Shown: positions 24,687 to 35,920 of the stretch, one piece after another | Layout: every line of letters begins with the position of its first letter | Position numbering within the stretch: the stretch's first letter is position 1 | Assembly (NCBI GenBank): GCA_001986395.2 | Contig: MQVO02000020.1 | Location: 372,001 to 436,000 of the forward strand | Length of the DNA stretch: 64,000 nt | Direction of reading: 5' to 3' | DNA from: Irpex lacteus | Taxonomy: Eukaryota; Basidiomycota; Agaricomycetes; Polyporales; Irpicaceae | Translations under genes and position numbers: made by a program | The notes under the pieces: generated by a model | What the model was told of the DNA's origin: nothing | The model's database searches: none | Seen by the model: the letters and a program-made list of their open reading frames with translations, nothing else

Positions 24687-26933
24687 CTACTTCTCTCCAT
24701 TGATATCATGCACGTAAGTTCCATACACAGGTTTCCATTGCTTCTGAGTCGCCTTCTCGCGTACCTCTTCCTTCTTCCACTTCACATCAGCACTTCCTTC
24801 CTCGATAGCCTGTTCTGCCACAGCGATGGCAACTTCGAGATTGACTGCAGGCGAATCACCGAAGTCGGGAAGAAGTGCATCATCTGGGTTCTCGAGAGCT
24901 GGAGCGAGTGACGCAAGGCGTCGTGCTCCCGCGATGATCATTGTGTCAGTTAGAGTGCGAGACTGTGCGAGCATAGCACCAAAACCAAGGCCAGGATAGA
25001 TGAGCGCATCTGGACATCACAATCAGGCCTGAGCATTTCGAGTTTCCATACTACTGCGACTTACTGTTACACTCGGCCACACTAGTTGGAGTGTTATGAT
25101 CAGCATTGCCTTTCACGGGCAATATTCACCGTACTCACATGTATTCCTTGCCATTCGGCAGCCGGCATGGAGGGAACGGGCTTCCGGTGGCCAACAATGC
25201 CTTTCCATCTGTCCAGTCGGTGGCGTCTTGTGGTTTGACCTCATGTAAACGACTAGGATTAGAAAGCGGCAATATGATCGGCCTGTCTGCATGTTTCGCC
25301 ATCTCCCGTATAACCTCTTCCGTGAACGCACCGCCATGCGTCGAGCAGCCGATGAGCACGGTCGGATGAACCGTCTTCACGACGTCGAGGAGACCGATCT
25401 CTCCATTTCCGTTGGTCTCAACATCCTTCCATTCATCATCCCGTCGCGAGAATTCCTTCACCGCGTCCCGGACTTTCTCTAACCCAAGCCCGTCTTTGAT
25501 TAGGCCGAACTTGTCAATGAGGTAGAATCGTTTATTGGCTTCAGCGGCGTCCAGTCCGTCAATGGCGGTGATGCCGTCTCGTAGTTGACGGGCAATCCCG
25601 AGCCCAGCGGATCCAGCACCGTAAATAACAATGCGTTGATCGGAAAGCTTCGAGTTCGTAACACCTACAGCTGCCATAAGGCAAGCTAGAGTCACAGCGC
25701 CCGTTCCTTGGCTTAAGACAGAGCCGTTCTTAACGCGGGGATAGTACAAGGACTCAGATACTCACACATCATCGTTGAACACGGCATGAGCATCGCGATA
25801 CTTCTGGAGCAGGCGATAAGCGTTTGTGACGCCAAAGTCCTCGAAGTGCAATAAACTATGGGGATAATGCTTCCTCACTAACTGGACAAACCTAGGCATT
25901 CTCGTCAACGCGCTGGCAAACACAACACAAGATAGCTTACTTGTCGATGAATACATCGTAGTACTCTCCACGGATCCGTTTGTGCGCCCAGCCCTATATG
26001 CGTAATGAGCTCTATTGTACACGTATTCGGACATGCGCTATACTTACGACATATAGATGATCGTTCAAAAGCTCTTCATTATCGGTACCAACATCTAGAG
26101 TGACGCTCAAGGTCCTCGAGGGATCGATGCCTGCGAGCAGGCTGTGACAGAATCTCGTAAGCATACTATCTCTGCTTGATAGAATTACGTACGTGTATAT
26201 GGCAGACTTGGCCGTTGATATCTATGGTAGACTTAGCAAGTACTGTTGCGAAATGAGTATACAGGAACACACTCCGATTCCCTGTGGAAGGTCAGAGATT
26301 ATCACGCTTAATAAGGGCTACAGACTCACTCCTACGCCTTGGTCACCGATTCCAAGGATTGCTTCAGCATCGGAGCAAACAATCAAGTCGATCTCTCGAC
26401 CCTTCGTCTGTTCTAAGAAACTATCTTCGATGGCATCTTGGTCTGTGAATGTCAAGTACAAGCCTTCGCTTCTGCGGAAGAGATGAGAGTAGTTGGAGAT
26501 AGCCTCTGCCTTAAAATATGACAATCAGTGAAGAGAAGTAGTACAGATGGCCAACTTAAACGTACCTCAGTTGGGGTGTAGATGATTGGGATTAGCATCC
26601 GAAGATGCCTAGATATTAGAGAATAGTAGAGAACCCAGTTCTGGTCCCTCAAACTTTGCAAGAAGGTGTTCTTGGCTAGATCACTCTGCTGTGTTTCGAG
26701 TTGATCTAATGCACGCTGACATTGCTCATCGAGGGTGTTGATTCTATGGGGTAGTCGACCAATAAGGCCAAATGCTCTACGTTCCTCGGCCGTGAATGCA
26801 GTCCCTGGTTAGCTAGGATCAGCGTATTGTCTCAAAGGCACTGTGAAGAGGGTTGGATACCTTTGTTGAACCGCGGACTGGTCAAGAGGGTCTCTCCTCG
26901 GATTGCGATACGAAAGACGGGATCAGATGCCAT
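24687..26933 (-). CDS. Malic enzyme (NAD-dependent type)
   Basis: Oxidative decarboxylation of malate to pyruvate. The ATG at 26933 opens [20 protein letters not shown] then [20 protein letters not shown], the usual start of eukaryotic malic enzymes. Then come [26 protein letters not shown] (Tyr of the active site), [41 protein letters not shown] with the metal-binding acidic residues, VFNDDVQGTGAV, and the dinucleotide fold [14 protein letters not shown]. The C-terminal part has [16 protein letters not shown] and [17 protein letters not shown]. About ten short introns. No strong mitochondrial presequence is visible, so the compartment is uncertain. NAD preference is inferred from overall likeness, not proved. 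Confidence 0.9.
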
Positions 26934-27425
26934 CCGTTATACCTTCAAATATACTGGTGGGGATTCGAGAGTGGGGAGAGTGAGGGCTACGGGTTAACAG
27001 GCGTTCGTAGTGGTGTATTTATATCGTCTGCAATTATCAGCTTGAAGTCTAGGATAAGTATGTAGTGCCGTCATCACCGGCTCGCAGCGGGTCAAATTCC
27101 GGACTCTGGCTCGATATAAGCCTCGGGGTGACATTCAGGCTCGATGGCAAGGGGTAAGAAAATCTGTCATAAATACGCATGATACTGATAGACTTCTAGA
27201 GTCGAGCAGATTGCATGAAGAGGATAGGGAAGATCTAGAGTCAAGTCACCGAGAGAAATCTAAAAGGCGCTGGCGAGCCGGGTGACAAGCGCGTGACAGG
27301 ATGTGACACGTGACAACACGCGACAATGGTATTTACGCGCCCGCGCACAAATATAATGATCGCTTTCCAGTTTCTTGGATTTGTACAGTAAACTTGTTCT
27401 TTGAACACGACCTTGACCCAGCAAC
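26934..27425. other. Divergent promoter between malic enzyme and importin-9 genes
   Basis: A gap of about 490 bases between two divergent start codons. It contains a cluster of four GTGACA words and a CACGTG E-box next to the importin start (see separate entry). No gene. Confidence 0.5.
27282..27315 (+). promoter_or_regulatory. Cluster of four GTGACA words with a CACGTG E-box
   Basis: GTGACA occurs at 27282, 27293, 27303 and 27310, spaced 11, 10 and 7 bases, about 110-145 bases before the importin ATG. CACGTG sits at 27307-27312. Near-helical spacing suggests repeated factor binding, but no factor is identified. Confidence 0.35.
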
Positions 27426-30400
27426 ATGTCTGAGGAAATTGCCCAAGTCCTTGCTGCTACACTCTCATCTGACAACAATGCTCGTATCGCAGCGGAACTG
27501 AGGCTCTCGCAACTATCCGAGTCCCCAGGTGCGCATACTACCTGGACTGCCGAAGGAGATCCTAGTTAACATCCGCGAAACGCGTCTTCAACGCGTAGCT
27601 TCTGGGCTGGCTCTGGCGCAGCTCATTGTAGCACCTGGTGCTGATCCAACGATAAGACAGATAAGTCCTGTGGCCTCAACTTCGCGTCCGGCAGTGACTA
27701 GATGACTCTCTTTGCCATAGCACTCAGCAAGCATCGTCCTCAGAAAGTATGTCAAGGAGAGATGGTCGCCATATTTCACGTCCTTTAGAGGGCCTGCTCC
27801 CTCTGTAGAGGTGCGTTCATAAGCTGCCTTGCCATCCATACCCTCTGTCCGATCTCGTTTCTGTCGGGAGCCTCATCCATGGCCTAAATCCTCGTTTGTG
27901 TAGATCAAATCCCAAATCCGTGCCGCCGTATTCCAAGGCTTGTCCGACCCCATTCGCAAAATCAGAACATCATCTGTGAGCTGTGTATTCGTGTCCACCA
28001 CTATGTCTGTTGACCATTCATCAGGCCCATACACTAACGACAATCGCCTCCTGTGACTGGCCTGACGAATACCCCGACCTGCTTGATTCTTTACTCAACC
28101 TGCTCTCTTCTGGCTCTCCTGATGCTATACACGGTGCTATGCAAATGTTCACCGACTTCGTGAAATCAGAATTGACAGAAGATCAGCTGCTGCCTACCCT
28201 GAGACAGTTGCTCCCCGTCTTGCTGAATATTCTTGGCGATGCGGAGGTCAGCACACTCTGCAATTTCTGCTGTGTCATAGATGTCTCATTGGACTACCCA
28301 GCGACATTCACCACTGACACGATCGCGAACAATTGCCGTATTCCGACAATGCGTTGAAGCCTTGTACATGGTCAAGGAGGAACATCCTGATTCAGTCAAA
28401 GAGGCTTCAGCGACCGTTTTGCCAGTCTGGCTCGATGCTTTCAAGGTACTCCTTAACATAGACCCTAAAACGGACATAATAGACGCATCAAATTGGGACG
28501 CGCTGGCCGTTAGGATACAAGTAATCAAGGTATGTTCATAACACTTCACCACAGACCGCATATACTGAAGTTTTTAGACCTTGGATATTATCAATACTTC
28601 ATTCCCTCGAGTTCTTGCTTCTTATCTACCAGACTTCTTGACTGCCACGCTGTACCATTTGAACACGCTATTCCCTGCGTTCTACCACTTCTATGTTGTG
28701 GCCGAAGATACCCCTCCTTCGACGTCGGAAGAGGAAAGAATTGACCTCACTCAACTTGCTGGATCTGCCCTCGACTTCATCAGTGCCGTAGCCAGAGGCG
28801 GCCGAGCAAAGGAATGGTTCAACGAAGCAAACACCGCGGGCCTGATCTCCGAGGCATTCCGTTGGATTGAGATGACTGCCGAAGAGGTTGGTCGATGCTT
28901 TGTATCCTGGTAAATCTAAAAACTGAAACTTTGATCATAGGAAACGGAGTGGGGCAACGACGCAAATGCGTTCGTCGCTCAGGAAGCCGATGAGTCGACT
29001 ACGTACAGTGTGCGCGTAGCAGGCTGCGATCTACTCGAGGTGAGTTAAGCAATACTCATCGTTATGTGCCATTACTGAGCCATATCCAGGTCCTGCTTGA
29101 CAGGGATCCGATCTTGACCGTCGGCACCTTGAACAAAACCACCCACCTTATTGTCAGGCAGTCGAGCGAGGCGAAAGACACAGGCAATGAGCACTGGTGG
29201 CGCCCTTTGGAAGCTGCATTCACCGCTCTCGGCTCTGTCTCGAGCTCTATCTTCGAGATTGTACAAGACGAGCAAGCATCTGGGCGCTCTGCTAATTTTG
29301 ACATCACGTCCCTTCTTACCGGCATAGTCCCCAACCTCCTTACGCTTCCTCGTAAGTGAATTCGCCTGCGCGCTTTAGTGTCTAGTCATGCTCACGATGC
29401 ATTAGAGTTCCCGTTCATGCAGGGGCGTGCATTCGTCTTTGCTAGCCAGTTTTCCAAGGTTCTGCCCGGTGATATAGCTGGTCAATATGTCGATGCTGTT
29501 ATTCAGGTGCTCGAGGCCCAGGATATAAGTGTCCCCGTCAAGGTCTCTGCTGTACGAGCTATACGGAAGTATGTTCCCAGGTTTTCACCCAGTATTCAAC
29601 ACTGAACCGCCTTCAGCTTCTGCACGGAATGCCCTGACACCGCCATTGCACCACGGGCAGCTCGCATAGCCAAAAGCATCGAGACTTTCCTACCAGTCAC
29701 TACCTCCGACACTCTCAGCCTTGTTTTGGACGCGTTGTCGACGGTTACTGTGGTTCAGAAGGGCTCGTGGCTGACACCTCAGCTGGCAGACTCGTTGGTT
29801 CCTGCCATTTTGAGCACGTGGATAAAGAACGTTCAAGGTACGCCGAGCAACGCCGCAGACATCCGCCACATTCTCATAAGCAGCAACAGACCCTCACTTC
29901 ATGGCGGTCATGTCTACCATTCTTTCTCGTCTGGCTAGTGCACCTGTTCCAGGCATCTACGAAGCTGTGGCCCGCCAATCGTTGCCACCTTTGTGCGCCG
30001 CGATTGGCAAAACAGAAGGAGAGGATAAGTGGATTGCTGCAGCTGCACTTGAGCAACTATCTGGCCTTCTTCAGGGTGCACCTGAGGGTAACATCGGCAG
30101 TGGGTTCATTGACACGCTAGCTCCCGCTCTGTTCGCTTGCCTTCGGACCACGAAGGACCGTGATGCCATTCAGGTAACGTGTACCGTTTCTCTACCAACA
30201 GAGGTCATTAGTTGACATATGCGCATAGTACGGTATCACTTGCCTCACACTTATTGTACGCAAAGACTGTGCACAACTGCTGGCCTGGAAAGATGCCTCT
30301 TCAGGAAAATCGGGTATTGACTGTGTCCTAGAACTCATCGCCTGGCAATTGCAGACCGATGATGAGTCGGGCAGCTTGTTTATCGGTGACTTGATCATTC

Positions 30401-31551
30401 ACCTTATGAGGCGAGCTGGAGAGTCGATCCTTCCTATCCTGCAACAACTACTGGAGGCTATGGCCACGCGTATGACGACCGCCAAGACTGCGACCTTCAT
30501 CCAGGTAAGATTCGACACATGAACGCAGTAATGTCTCGCTCACGCTTGTTGTATGCAATAGAGTTTGGTCATTCCCTTCGCATTCCTCATTCACAATGGC
30601 CAGAGAGACACCGTTCTCACATTACTAGAGAACATCAACATCGGTGGTCGCTCAGGATTGGACGTCGTCATTCAGACCTGGTGCGAGAACGCGGAAACCT
30701 TCCAAGGCTTCTGGGTCACCCGTACGAGCACACTCGCCTTGATCGACTTGTTCGCGTCCGCACGACCGAGCCTGCAAGCACTCCAGGTAAAGGGCGATCT
30801 AATCGTTAAGGCAGAAACCAGGAATGGTAAGTTCTAGACACTTCTCTGGTCCCGCGTGCCCTAATGTTGAGGGGCGGTGCAGTCATCATGACCCGCTCGA
30901 GAACAAAGCAAAGTACGCCGCGCCGACAGGGCAGACCCTCATCGTGGTATACATAGATATTTACTGATCCTACGTTTGCACCGTAGTCCCCACGGAGTTC
31001 ACTCGTATTCCGTTCCCGGTAAAGGCTCTCAAGCTTATTTTGCAGGAAATGCAGTCCAATGGCGAGCCTGCATCCATGAAATACGGAGGCTTGACTTCGT
31101 CGGACGTTCGCGACCTTCAATCTGACGATGGGGTGAGTATCAACTTGCCGCATTGGAACTGGCTGCTGATAAGGATTTACAGGAGGATTGGTCTGACGAT
31201 GAAGATGAAGGCGTAGTCGCCGCGAAACAGGGCTCATTCCTGTCTGACATGTTGGGTACCTCTGTCCCGCCGGAAATGCTCGCAGCTCTGGGAGCTGAGT
31301 CCTTCGAGGATGTCACCTACGACGGTGACGACGAAGACCTGATGAAGGATCCTAGTGTCCAAATTGACTTGCGGGTGAGTTCTGGCTCGCATTGATGGTA
31401 GCGGTGGAAGGTTGAATCGAATCGACGTCTTTAGGCTCATATCGCCAATTTCTTGCGTGAGTCCGCTAACAACAACACGAACAACTTCCCAAGTATCGTC
31501 GAGCAACTTAAGCCTGAGGAGGTGATGGTTGTACAAAAGGCCGTCAGCTAA
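27426..31551 (+). CDS. KAP114: Importin-9 / Kap114-type karyopherin
   Basis: Nuclear import receptor of the importin-beta family; yeast Kap114 carries TBP and histones H2A-H2B. The ATG at 27426 gives MSEEIAQVLAATLSSDNNAR. Joined exons give SGLALAQLIVAP and SIVLRKYVKERWSPYF, the importin-beta N-terminal helices that bind Ran. HEAT-like repeats follow, for example TIASCDWPDEYPDLLDSLL. The C-terminal part has an acidic insertion with DWSDDEDEGVVAAKQG and GDDEDLMKDP, usual for importin-9. The stop is at 31549-31551. The product is about 1030 residues, as expected. About 14 introns. Intron 1 holds two ACGCGT words at 27580 and 27591. One donor is the weaker GTCCTG, chosen because it alone keeps the frame with RQ-IT-SIVLRK. 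Confidence 0.9.
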
Positions 31552-31739
31552 AGAGCTACACGACATATAAGTGATGGAATGTATGCTAGAAAGTGACTAG
31601 TACTAGTAATTGTACTCGTGAAATGGATGTTTAGATTGTACTGTGTGGTATAGTATGGAAAGCGATGTGTGAGAGAACAAAACAATGCAGATGATAATAC
31701 AGACAAGTTTACAAAAAGTTAGCCGTGAGATAAATAACT

Positions 31740-33501
31740 TTAGAATCCTTCCTTCCCCATATCCCACTCCCGTACCGCCCCTCGCTTCTTATACTCGATG
31801 GACATTATGTCCACAGTATCTGACGGCACCACTGTACTCTTCTTCTTCGAGTCCTTATCCTTCCCGACTCCCCATCTCTCAAGTCTCTTCTTCTCCTCTT
31901 TATCTTCCCGTCGTTGTCGAATGAGCTCGAGCATTGCATCCCAACCAGCAAACTCAGCATCACTAATGAGACCTGTCTTGGGTATGCTGGGAGCAGTAAG
32001 AGGCGCGACGTCCAAGCGAGGGTCGTAAGATTCCTCGAAGTATCTATCCATCTTGGAGGGTAAGTGTGAAGGGAGTGGAGGCGGAGCACTGGACGGAGGT
32101 GGGGGAGCAGGTTTGGATTTGCGAGAATGATGTCGTGAAGATTTGTGTTTGTGCTTCGTGGTTGGTGGGGAGTTGGTGGCGACTCGGACCGGGTAGGAGG
32201 TGGTGGTGGACCCGGAGAGAGGGATGGCTCTCGTGAAGGTAATGTGCGCGTGGATGGCCCAGCTTCGGGCTGCTCGTATGTGCGGGAGGAGGCTCTGGTA
32301 TCGGAATGATGTGATAGTCTCGGGGATGGCGGTTGTGACTTCCTGATGGTGGGGCTTGGCTCACTGACATCGTCCGGGTCCTCAATGACTACTGCAGCTT
32401 TATGCCGCGAGGGAGATTCGATGTCATCGTCATCCATGGCAGGTGTCGAGGGTCGACGAGAGCGCGGAGTGTGTTCACGCTCTCTCGATTCGTCCGTAAC
32501 GTGTTCCTTGGTGTCCTTTGCAGAACGACGAGAACTACTACCAGAGGCTTCATACGAAACGTCAGAGGGCACGGGCGAGGGTGTACGCCGTCGTTTGCGC
32601 TCTCGCGACCTGTGTGATCTGCTCCCTTTGCGGGGGTAGTCGTCATCTTCTGAAGCAGCGACGGATGGAGAACGACTACGCTTTCTCCGTTTATTCTCAT
32701 AGTAGTCCTCGTCGATGGTCCTACTCCGGTAGTCATCACGTCTTGAGCGACGGTATTTGTAGTGCCTGTCATCGTCTGCGGTATCATCGTCCGATCTTGA
32801 CCTAGATCTATGCCTGCTCTTGTATCTGTCATCCCTATGTCTCCGCGAGCGGCGGCTGGATTCTTCGTCCCGCCGTGGAGAACGTGCACGAGAGTGCCTC
32901 CGCCTGCGCCGCTCGCCATCCCCGTTTCTGACGCGTTCTCTCTCTTTACCCTTGCGTCTATCCCGTTCGTAGTCTTCGTCGTCGCTTCGTCTTTCCCAGC
33001 TCCTGTCCCTTCGCTTCCTGTCTCTTCGCTCTTCCCTGTCCTTGTACGATGACCGGCTACCACCCATTAACCTCCTTATTCGCTCTGCCTCGACTGCCTC
33101 CTCTGCTCGGGCTCGCCTCTCCTTCTTCTCCTGCTCCAGACGCTCCATCCTGGCCTCTTGTGCCGCGACAGCTTGTGCGCGAAGTATCGTCTTATTGTGG
33201 TCATCTGTGCTGCGTATGATAGAGGACAGGAATCGTTTGTTTGGCTTTGGCACATTGCTGTCTGGTCTATAACTGGTTCTCAGTAATCGTACACATGAAT
33301 TAATATATGGTATACTTACTGAGGTAGATAGGCTCGTATGCCCTCCTTCGCGTACTTCTCAGCCTTCTGTTTGGCCTCTTTGAGAATAAGTTCCGCTACG
33401 TGGCGGTCGAGATCGTCGTCTGGTACCGTACTGGGCACAGAAGCTCCCATAGATGCTCGGACGAGGTTTGACACGACCGACGACAACGATGACTTGGACA
33501 T
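31740..33501 (-). CDS. SR/RD-rich nuclear-type protein, conserved but unnamed
   Basis: Exon 1 (ATG at 33501) gives SSLSSVVSNLVRASMGASVP and AEKYAKEGIRAYLPQ; a phase-2 intron joins it to PDSNVPKPNKRFLSSIIR. Then come STDDHNKTILRAQAVAAQEA, an Arg/Asp/Ser-rich region of about 250 residues resembling splicing regulators, a Pro-rich stretch, and a conserved tail KMDRYFEESYDPRLDVAPLT with WDAMLELIRQRREDKEEKKR. The IIRSTDDHNK segment weakly recalls the animal NKAPD1 N-terminus. The long frame and the tail frame differ: either a 38-nt intron (GTGCTC..CCAAG) just before the Met of MDRYF or a one-base indel in the Pro-rich region joins them. Probable role in RNA processing is inference from composition. 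Confidence 0.6.
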
Positions 33502-33914
33502 GGTCGTCGGGGATAAGTAAAGGAGAGATCGGCGGGTGTTGGCCTAATTGGGATACCGGCGGGTATTTGGGGTTGTTTACCCTGAGAAGGCGCATTTTCG
33601 GCGTGCGCGCGACGACCTTTCGGCGGGCTCAGGCTTTCGTCGTACTTGGTCTCCAACCACTTCACGTCCTCTCTAACCACCAGAAGCAACAATTCTCCGT
33701 ATTCCGAAGCATTTTTCTACATTGACCTTGGTAGCTGGCCTGTTATGGCAGCCATGCACGCGTCTAAGCATGGCGATATTAGGTTCAAGAAGCCTGCCAC
33801 CGAGCTGCATTGACAGTGGGCAGTGCTGCTCCGTGGTTTGCTTCTGCTCACCACCCTTCACAACCTCGCCAGCATCTCAATCCTAGAGAGCCAACCTCTG
33901 ACACTCTTATCGGC
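33502..33914. other. Divergent promoter between the SR-rich gene and the first CCCH gene
   Basis: About 410 bases with no gene. The plus-strand frame continues upstream of 33915 but without an ATG. Confidence 0.4.
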
Positions 33915-35213
33915 ATGCAAGGCAGGGGCAATAATCACCATGCGCGCCGCACGGCTTGTCGGGACTTCTTACGCGGACAGTGTTATCACCCCGACTGTCG
34001 CTTCAGTCATACGATAATCGACTGCTCCAAGCTGATACAACTCAGTCAAGATGTCTCTATCAATGGCTCTTCTCCTCATACCCGTTTCAAGCTCGAGTAT
34101 AATGTCGCCACACCCTGCGATGAGCTGCGAGGCGCCAGTGGGGTCTGGTCTCTGAGTGTTCCAGACGGGCGGCGGACAAGGACAGTGAAGAATAAGAACG
34201 CCGCGGAAATGATCAAACTACTGGGACAGCAGTTGAGCGGATTCTCTTCATCTGTATGCCTTACATTTGTCTCCGACTTTGCATCTTCTTGCGACTTAAC
34301 ATGGTCTTCACTTGATTGACAGGAAACCACACACACATCCCAAACGATCTGCAAGAAACACCTTTCACGTAGCTGCATCAGACGCGCGGCATGTCCACAC
34401 CGGCATGATCTATTCGACACAAGCCGTGTCGAAGTGATCAGCCAGAAACTCCAGAGCATGGGACGTACCGCTATAGATCCAACCGTATTCATCTCGTACA
34501 CGGGCAATCTATTATCTGGATCTGGCCAGTGGCATATCTCCTTCAATGTCCCGCACGAAGGTGGCCACATTGAGACTGTCTTAGCCGACTCTGATTTGGG
34601 TGCCGCTGTGGCAGCAGCAGAATCACGCTTGTCCAGCATCCCAACGCCGGAGACCAGACCCACGCATACTCGGAGAAGCGCGAGGACCAGCTCCAGAAAC
34701 ACTGCCAGTACATCCTCGGCTGTCAACTTCGATGTGCCACCGAGTTATGAGGCTGCGACAGCTGGAGACTTGCCGAAATATGACTCAGTTCCCGAGTCCC
34801 CATATACATCCCGCCTCGCGCGCCCTCCTGCTCGCTCAACGACCCCGCACCCGGCTTCGTCGTCACAGTCAGCGTCTTGGGATCACTCCTCAAGTGTATC
34901 GGTTTCCTCGGCTGTCAGCCCCAGTTTCTCTTTCCCCTCTTGTACTCGCAATCGCGGACATACGACCACTGCCCGTGATGTACGCCCATCCGAACGACGA
35001 CCTTTGCTGCAACACAACCACAATATTCATGTCACGTATAACTCCATCAACCAACCAAGACAAGAGAGTCGCTCTACATCGGAGTGGGGACGGCGTCCTG
35101 AGGACGAGGGCACCCCTCTGATACTGCAGTTCCTCGCGTTGGTCATGCTCTCTGCAATATCCTGGGTGATTATTGTAGTCATCACATTACCTTGTACAGA
35201 GGCGTCATGCTGA
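33915..35213 (+). CDS. CCCH zinc-finger protein with two fingers and a C-terminal membrane segment
   Basis: Two exons, 33915-34253 and 34323-35213, about 409 residues. Finger 1 is CRDFLRGQCYHPDCRFSH (spacing C-x7-C-x4-C-x3-H); after the intron finger 2 is CKKHLSRSCIRRAACPHRH (C-x7-C-x5-C-x3-H). Each finger is followed by a D-[TC]-S-[KR]-type helix start and a segment with Glu/Ser-Tyr, a central Trp and an Ala-rich helix, for example FKLEYNV..GVWSLSV..NAAEMIKLL and VFISYTG..GQWHISFNV..AAVAAAESRL. That layout resembles half a double-stranded-RNA-binding fold, which is inference. A Ser/Pro-rich tail leads to one hydrophobic helix (LQFLALVMLSAISWVIIVVI) near the C-terminus, so the protein may be tail-anchored. 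The next gene downstream is a paralogue. RNA binding is likely; targets unknown. Confidence 0.75.
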
Positions 35214-35920
35214 GGCATGACTTCCTCGTGCACAATCCTGCTACGTCCCCAAGTCGCTTTGCTTTGTCGTTCCCTCTCCCCTGCTGTCAGTGTTGCTCTA
35301 GGATCGTGTGTATACTAATCGCTTCCGCCGTTCGTCTTGAGCAGGCTATCCCTGTATGATAATTATCCTTGCAATGCTGCGACAGTAGGATCCCTCCGCC
35401 CTGTTGTCTCTCCGAACTTCGAATTCCTCATACGCCGGCGTCCATCTCTCTGTCATGCACGGCGTGTCCGGCACGAAGTGTTCTATAGCCGCGGAAGTTC
35501 ACGTATCTGCGCTATAAAATTGAGGCCCATGTCCTCTTACCTCGAAGTCTTTCAATGAGCTACAGACGGTATAATGTGTAAGTATGCCAACAGAGGTCAA
35601 GATGTCTGGCGCAGTGACTGACATATGCACAGAGACGTTGTGTCTAGCGTCTGGCCACATCCGGCACCTCGAACTCTAAATATTGACGTCCTCCTGCCAG
35701 AGATAGACGCACTAATACACACCGTTACCTCGACCCTGTCAGCATAGCACTGCCAGTCGTGTGTGTGGCGCGGCAGTGCTGCACCCCAGTCTGTATTCAA
35801 GTGCCACTCATTCTCTACTGTCACTCTTTCTTCACCATACCACCAGTAACGATCTAAGGTGTGTCGCTCACCCTCTCCTTGCCGTACGAAGTGGATGCTG
35901 ACATAAGACTCAGTCTAACG
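35214..35920. other. Spacer between the two CCCH genes
   Basis: About 700 bases holding the terminator of the first and promoter of the second CCCH gene. I see no third copy or remnant of the module. Confidence 0.4.

Noticed and set aside
32346..33063. Several long frames on both strands in the SR/RD-rich region
   Set aside because: Low-complexity Arg/Ser/Asp codons keep all frames open; only one links to the conserved first exon and the tail.
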